Source of the DNA: Pseudomonas azotoformans
GTDB taxonomy: Bacteria > Pseudomonadota > Gammaproteobacteria > Pseudomonadales > Pseudomonadaceae
Reading direction: 5' to 3'
NCBI RefSeq assembly: GCF_001579805.1
Contig: NZ_CP014546.1
Coordinates: 5,208,001 to 5,272,000, forward strand
DNA length: 64,000 bases
Below the pieces are notes generated by a model that was given only the letters and a program-made list of their open reading frames with translations, ran no database searches and was not told the origin of the DNA. This document shows, piece after piece, positions 63,279 through 64,000 of the stretch. Numbering within the stretch: position 1 is the stretch's first letter; each line of letters starts with the position of its first letter. A program made the position numbers and the translations under genes.

Positions 63279-64000
63279 TCCAGGTTCTCTTTCCAGATGA
63301 AAAGGCCACGCATATGGGGTTTGTCACCGGCAAAATTGCGCACTTCGAATTCGCGGCGCGGGCCAGTCACCGGATGGCTCCACAGCGCGACCTGGCCGGG
63401 CAGGAAGATCGGCAGCTTGAAGTCACAATGGGCCTCGGCCTGGTCCAGGCCACCGGGCGGTTGCTGGGCGGCGAGCGCGCGGCCCAGGGTCCACATGCCA
63501 TGGGCGATGGCACGGCGAAAGCCGAACAGCTTGGCGCCGATCACCGAGGTGTGAATCGGGTTGAAATCCCCTGAGACCTTGGCAAAACGTCGGCCCAGGT
63601 CGGCGGGCAGCACCCAGCGCTGGGTGCGTAACAAGCCTTCTTCCTGCAGCGACAACGCGTCACCCCACGGTTCGCCAACCGGGTCCTTGACGTCCCGGCG
63701 CAGGTACAGGCTGTCGCTTTCCCATACCAGCGTGTCGGCACCGTAGGCACGAGTGGCGATGCTCAATGCCTGGCCCTTGGGATGGGCGACCCAACGCTCG
63801 CAATACACCTCAATGCGCAACGCCTGGTCTTCGTGCAAGCGCTGGTGCTGACGGATGCGATTGGCCAGGTGCACCATGCCGCTGGCCGGGTACGGAAAGC
63901 TGGGGCGGGTCAGCAGCATCAAGTGCAAAGGGAACGCCAGCACGTGGGGATAGGACAACGGCACGCCCTGCTCGCGGCGAAAACCACAGGCACGGCCATA
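63275..64000 (-). CDS. MaoC-like dehydratase (N-terminus off window)
   Basis: Open to the right edge: codons continue in frame beyond position 63964 (YGRACGFRREQG before VPLSYPHV), so the start lies outside. 241 residues are visible. The hot-dog domain contains VSGDFNPIHTS with Asp and His, then AIAHGMWTLGRAL, the MaoC hydratase-2 motif. The N-terminal part (LSYPHVLAFPLHLMLLTRPSFPYPASGMVHLANRIRQH) is the first hot-dog repeat. It hydrates enoyl-CoA to 3-hydroxyacyl-CoA. It overlaps the thiolase by 4 nt and is upstream in the operon. Confidence 0.88.
   Translation of the reverse strand, partial: YGRACGFRREQGVPLSYPHVLAFPLHLMLLTRPSFPYPASGMVHLANRIRQHQRLHEDQALRIEVYCERWVAHPKGQALSIATRAYGADTLVWESDSLYLRRDVKDPVGEPWGDALSLQEEGLLRTQRWVLPADLGRRFAKVSGDFNPIHTSVIGAKLFGFRRAIAHGMWTLGRALAAQQPPGGLDQAEAHCDFKLPIFLPGQVALWSHPVTGPRREFEVRNFAGDKPHMRGLFIWKENLE

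Overview
The window reads as chromosome from a Pseudomonas of the fluorescens group. The genes are GC-rich, many ORFs overlap by 4 nt (ATGA), Pseudomonas-type REP hairpins are present, and the gene content is typical: acnB next to a universal stress gene and a DUF1289 gene, a very large NAD-specific glutamate dehydrogenase, sbcDC, a MoxR/DUF58/vWA Bat operon, and a YCF48 + RND pair. No rRNA, tRNA, CRISPR array, prophage or transposase was seen. Identifications come from reading motifs and overall protein resemblance; no database search was run.

Layout. 1-4.5 kb (minus): a four-gene MoxR / small bpX5-like / vWA-beta-propeller / bpX6-like membrane protein operon, cut by the left edge. 4.6-7.7 kb: a decayed GFA-type gene, then a serine-hydrolase-fold protein that lacks its nucleophile, coupled to a MipA/OmpV porin-like gene. 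7.8-11.8 kb: a 1351-residue toxin-like protein, AT-richer than its surroundings, ending in a His/Cys dyad arranged as in clan CD peptidases. 11.9-17.2 kb: a two-component pair, an MFS exporter, miaE, a universal stress protein behind a near-ideal Anr/FNR promoter, and a DUF1289 gene. 17.2-21.1 kb: acnB with a long nested-stem leader, then about 770 bp of inverted repeat around a REPIN-like unit. 21.1-30.5 kb: amino-acid transporter, TetR regulator, a Thr/Cys-rich micro-ORF with a terminator, small metabolic enzymes, and a MocR regulator with two downstream genes sharing a 16-bp promoter repeat, then tag. 30.7-34.3 kb: a DctA-like carrier with two GntR regulators and an unknown exported protein. 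34.3-39.2 kb: gdhB. 40.2-47.0 kb: the six-gene Bat operon. 47.2-53.2 kb: a structured intergenic element, a DUF6124-like gene, sbcD-sbcC and a GST. 53.2-58.8 kb (minus): two small exported proteins, a lactonase and its partner, and the RND/YCF48 pair. 59.1-64 kb: a Gfo/Idh dehydrogenase and an acyl-CoA ligase / thiolase / MaoC cluster running off the right edge.

Sequence quality: acnB (twice), gdhB and a carboxymuconolactone-decarboxylase-like gene each carry 1-nt indels in short G/C runs, inside proteins that are otherwise intact. Base-calling error is the simplest explanation, so these genes should not be scored as lost without checking reads. The GFA-type gene is different: it has paired indels plus a missing internal segment and looks truly degenerate.

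Most interesting items: the orphan toxin-like protein; the acnB leader; the element at 47.2-47.34 kb with a UUCG hairpin and two interleaved long pairings; the bpX ternary system; the Anr promoter; and the shared ATTGGTCATTGGTC boxes beside the MocR gene.
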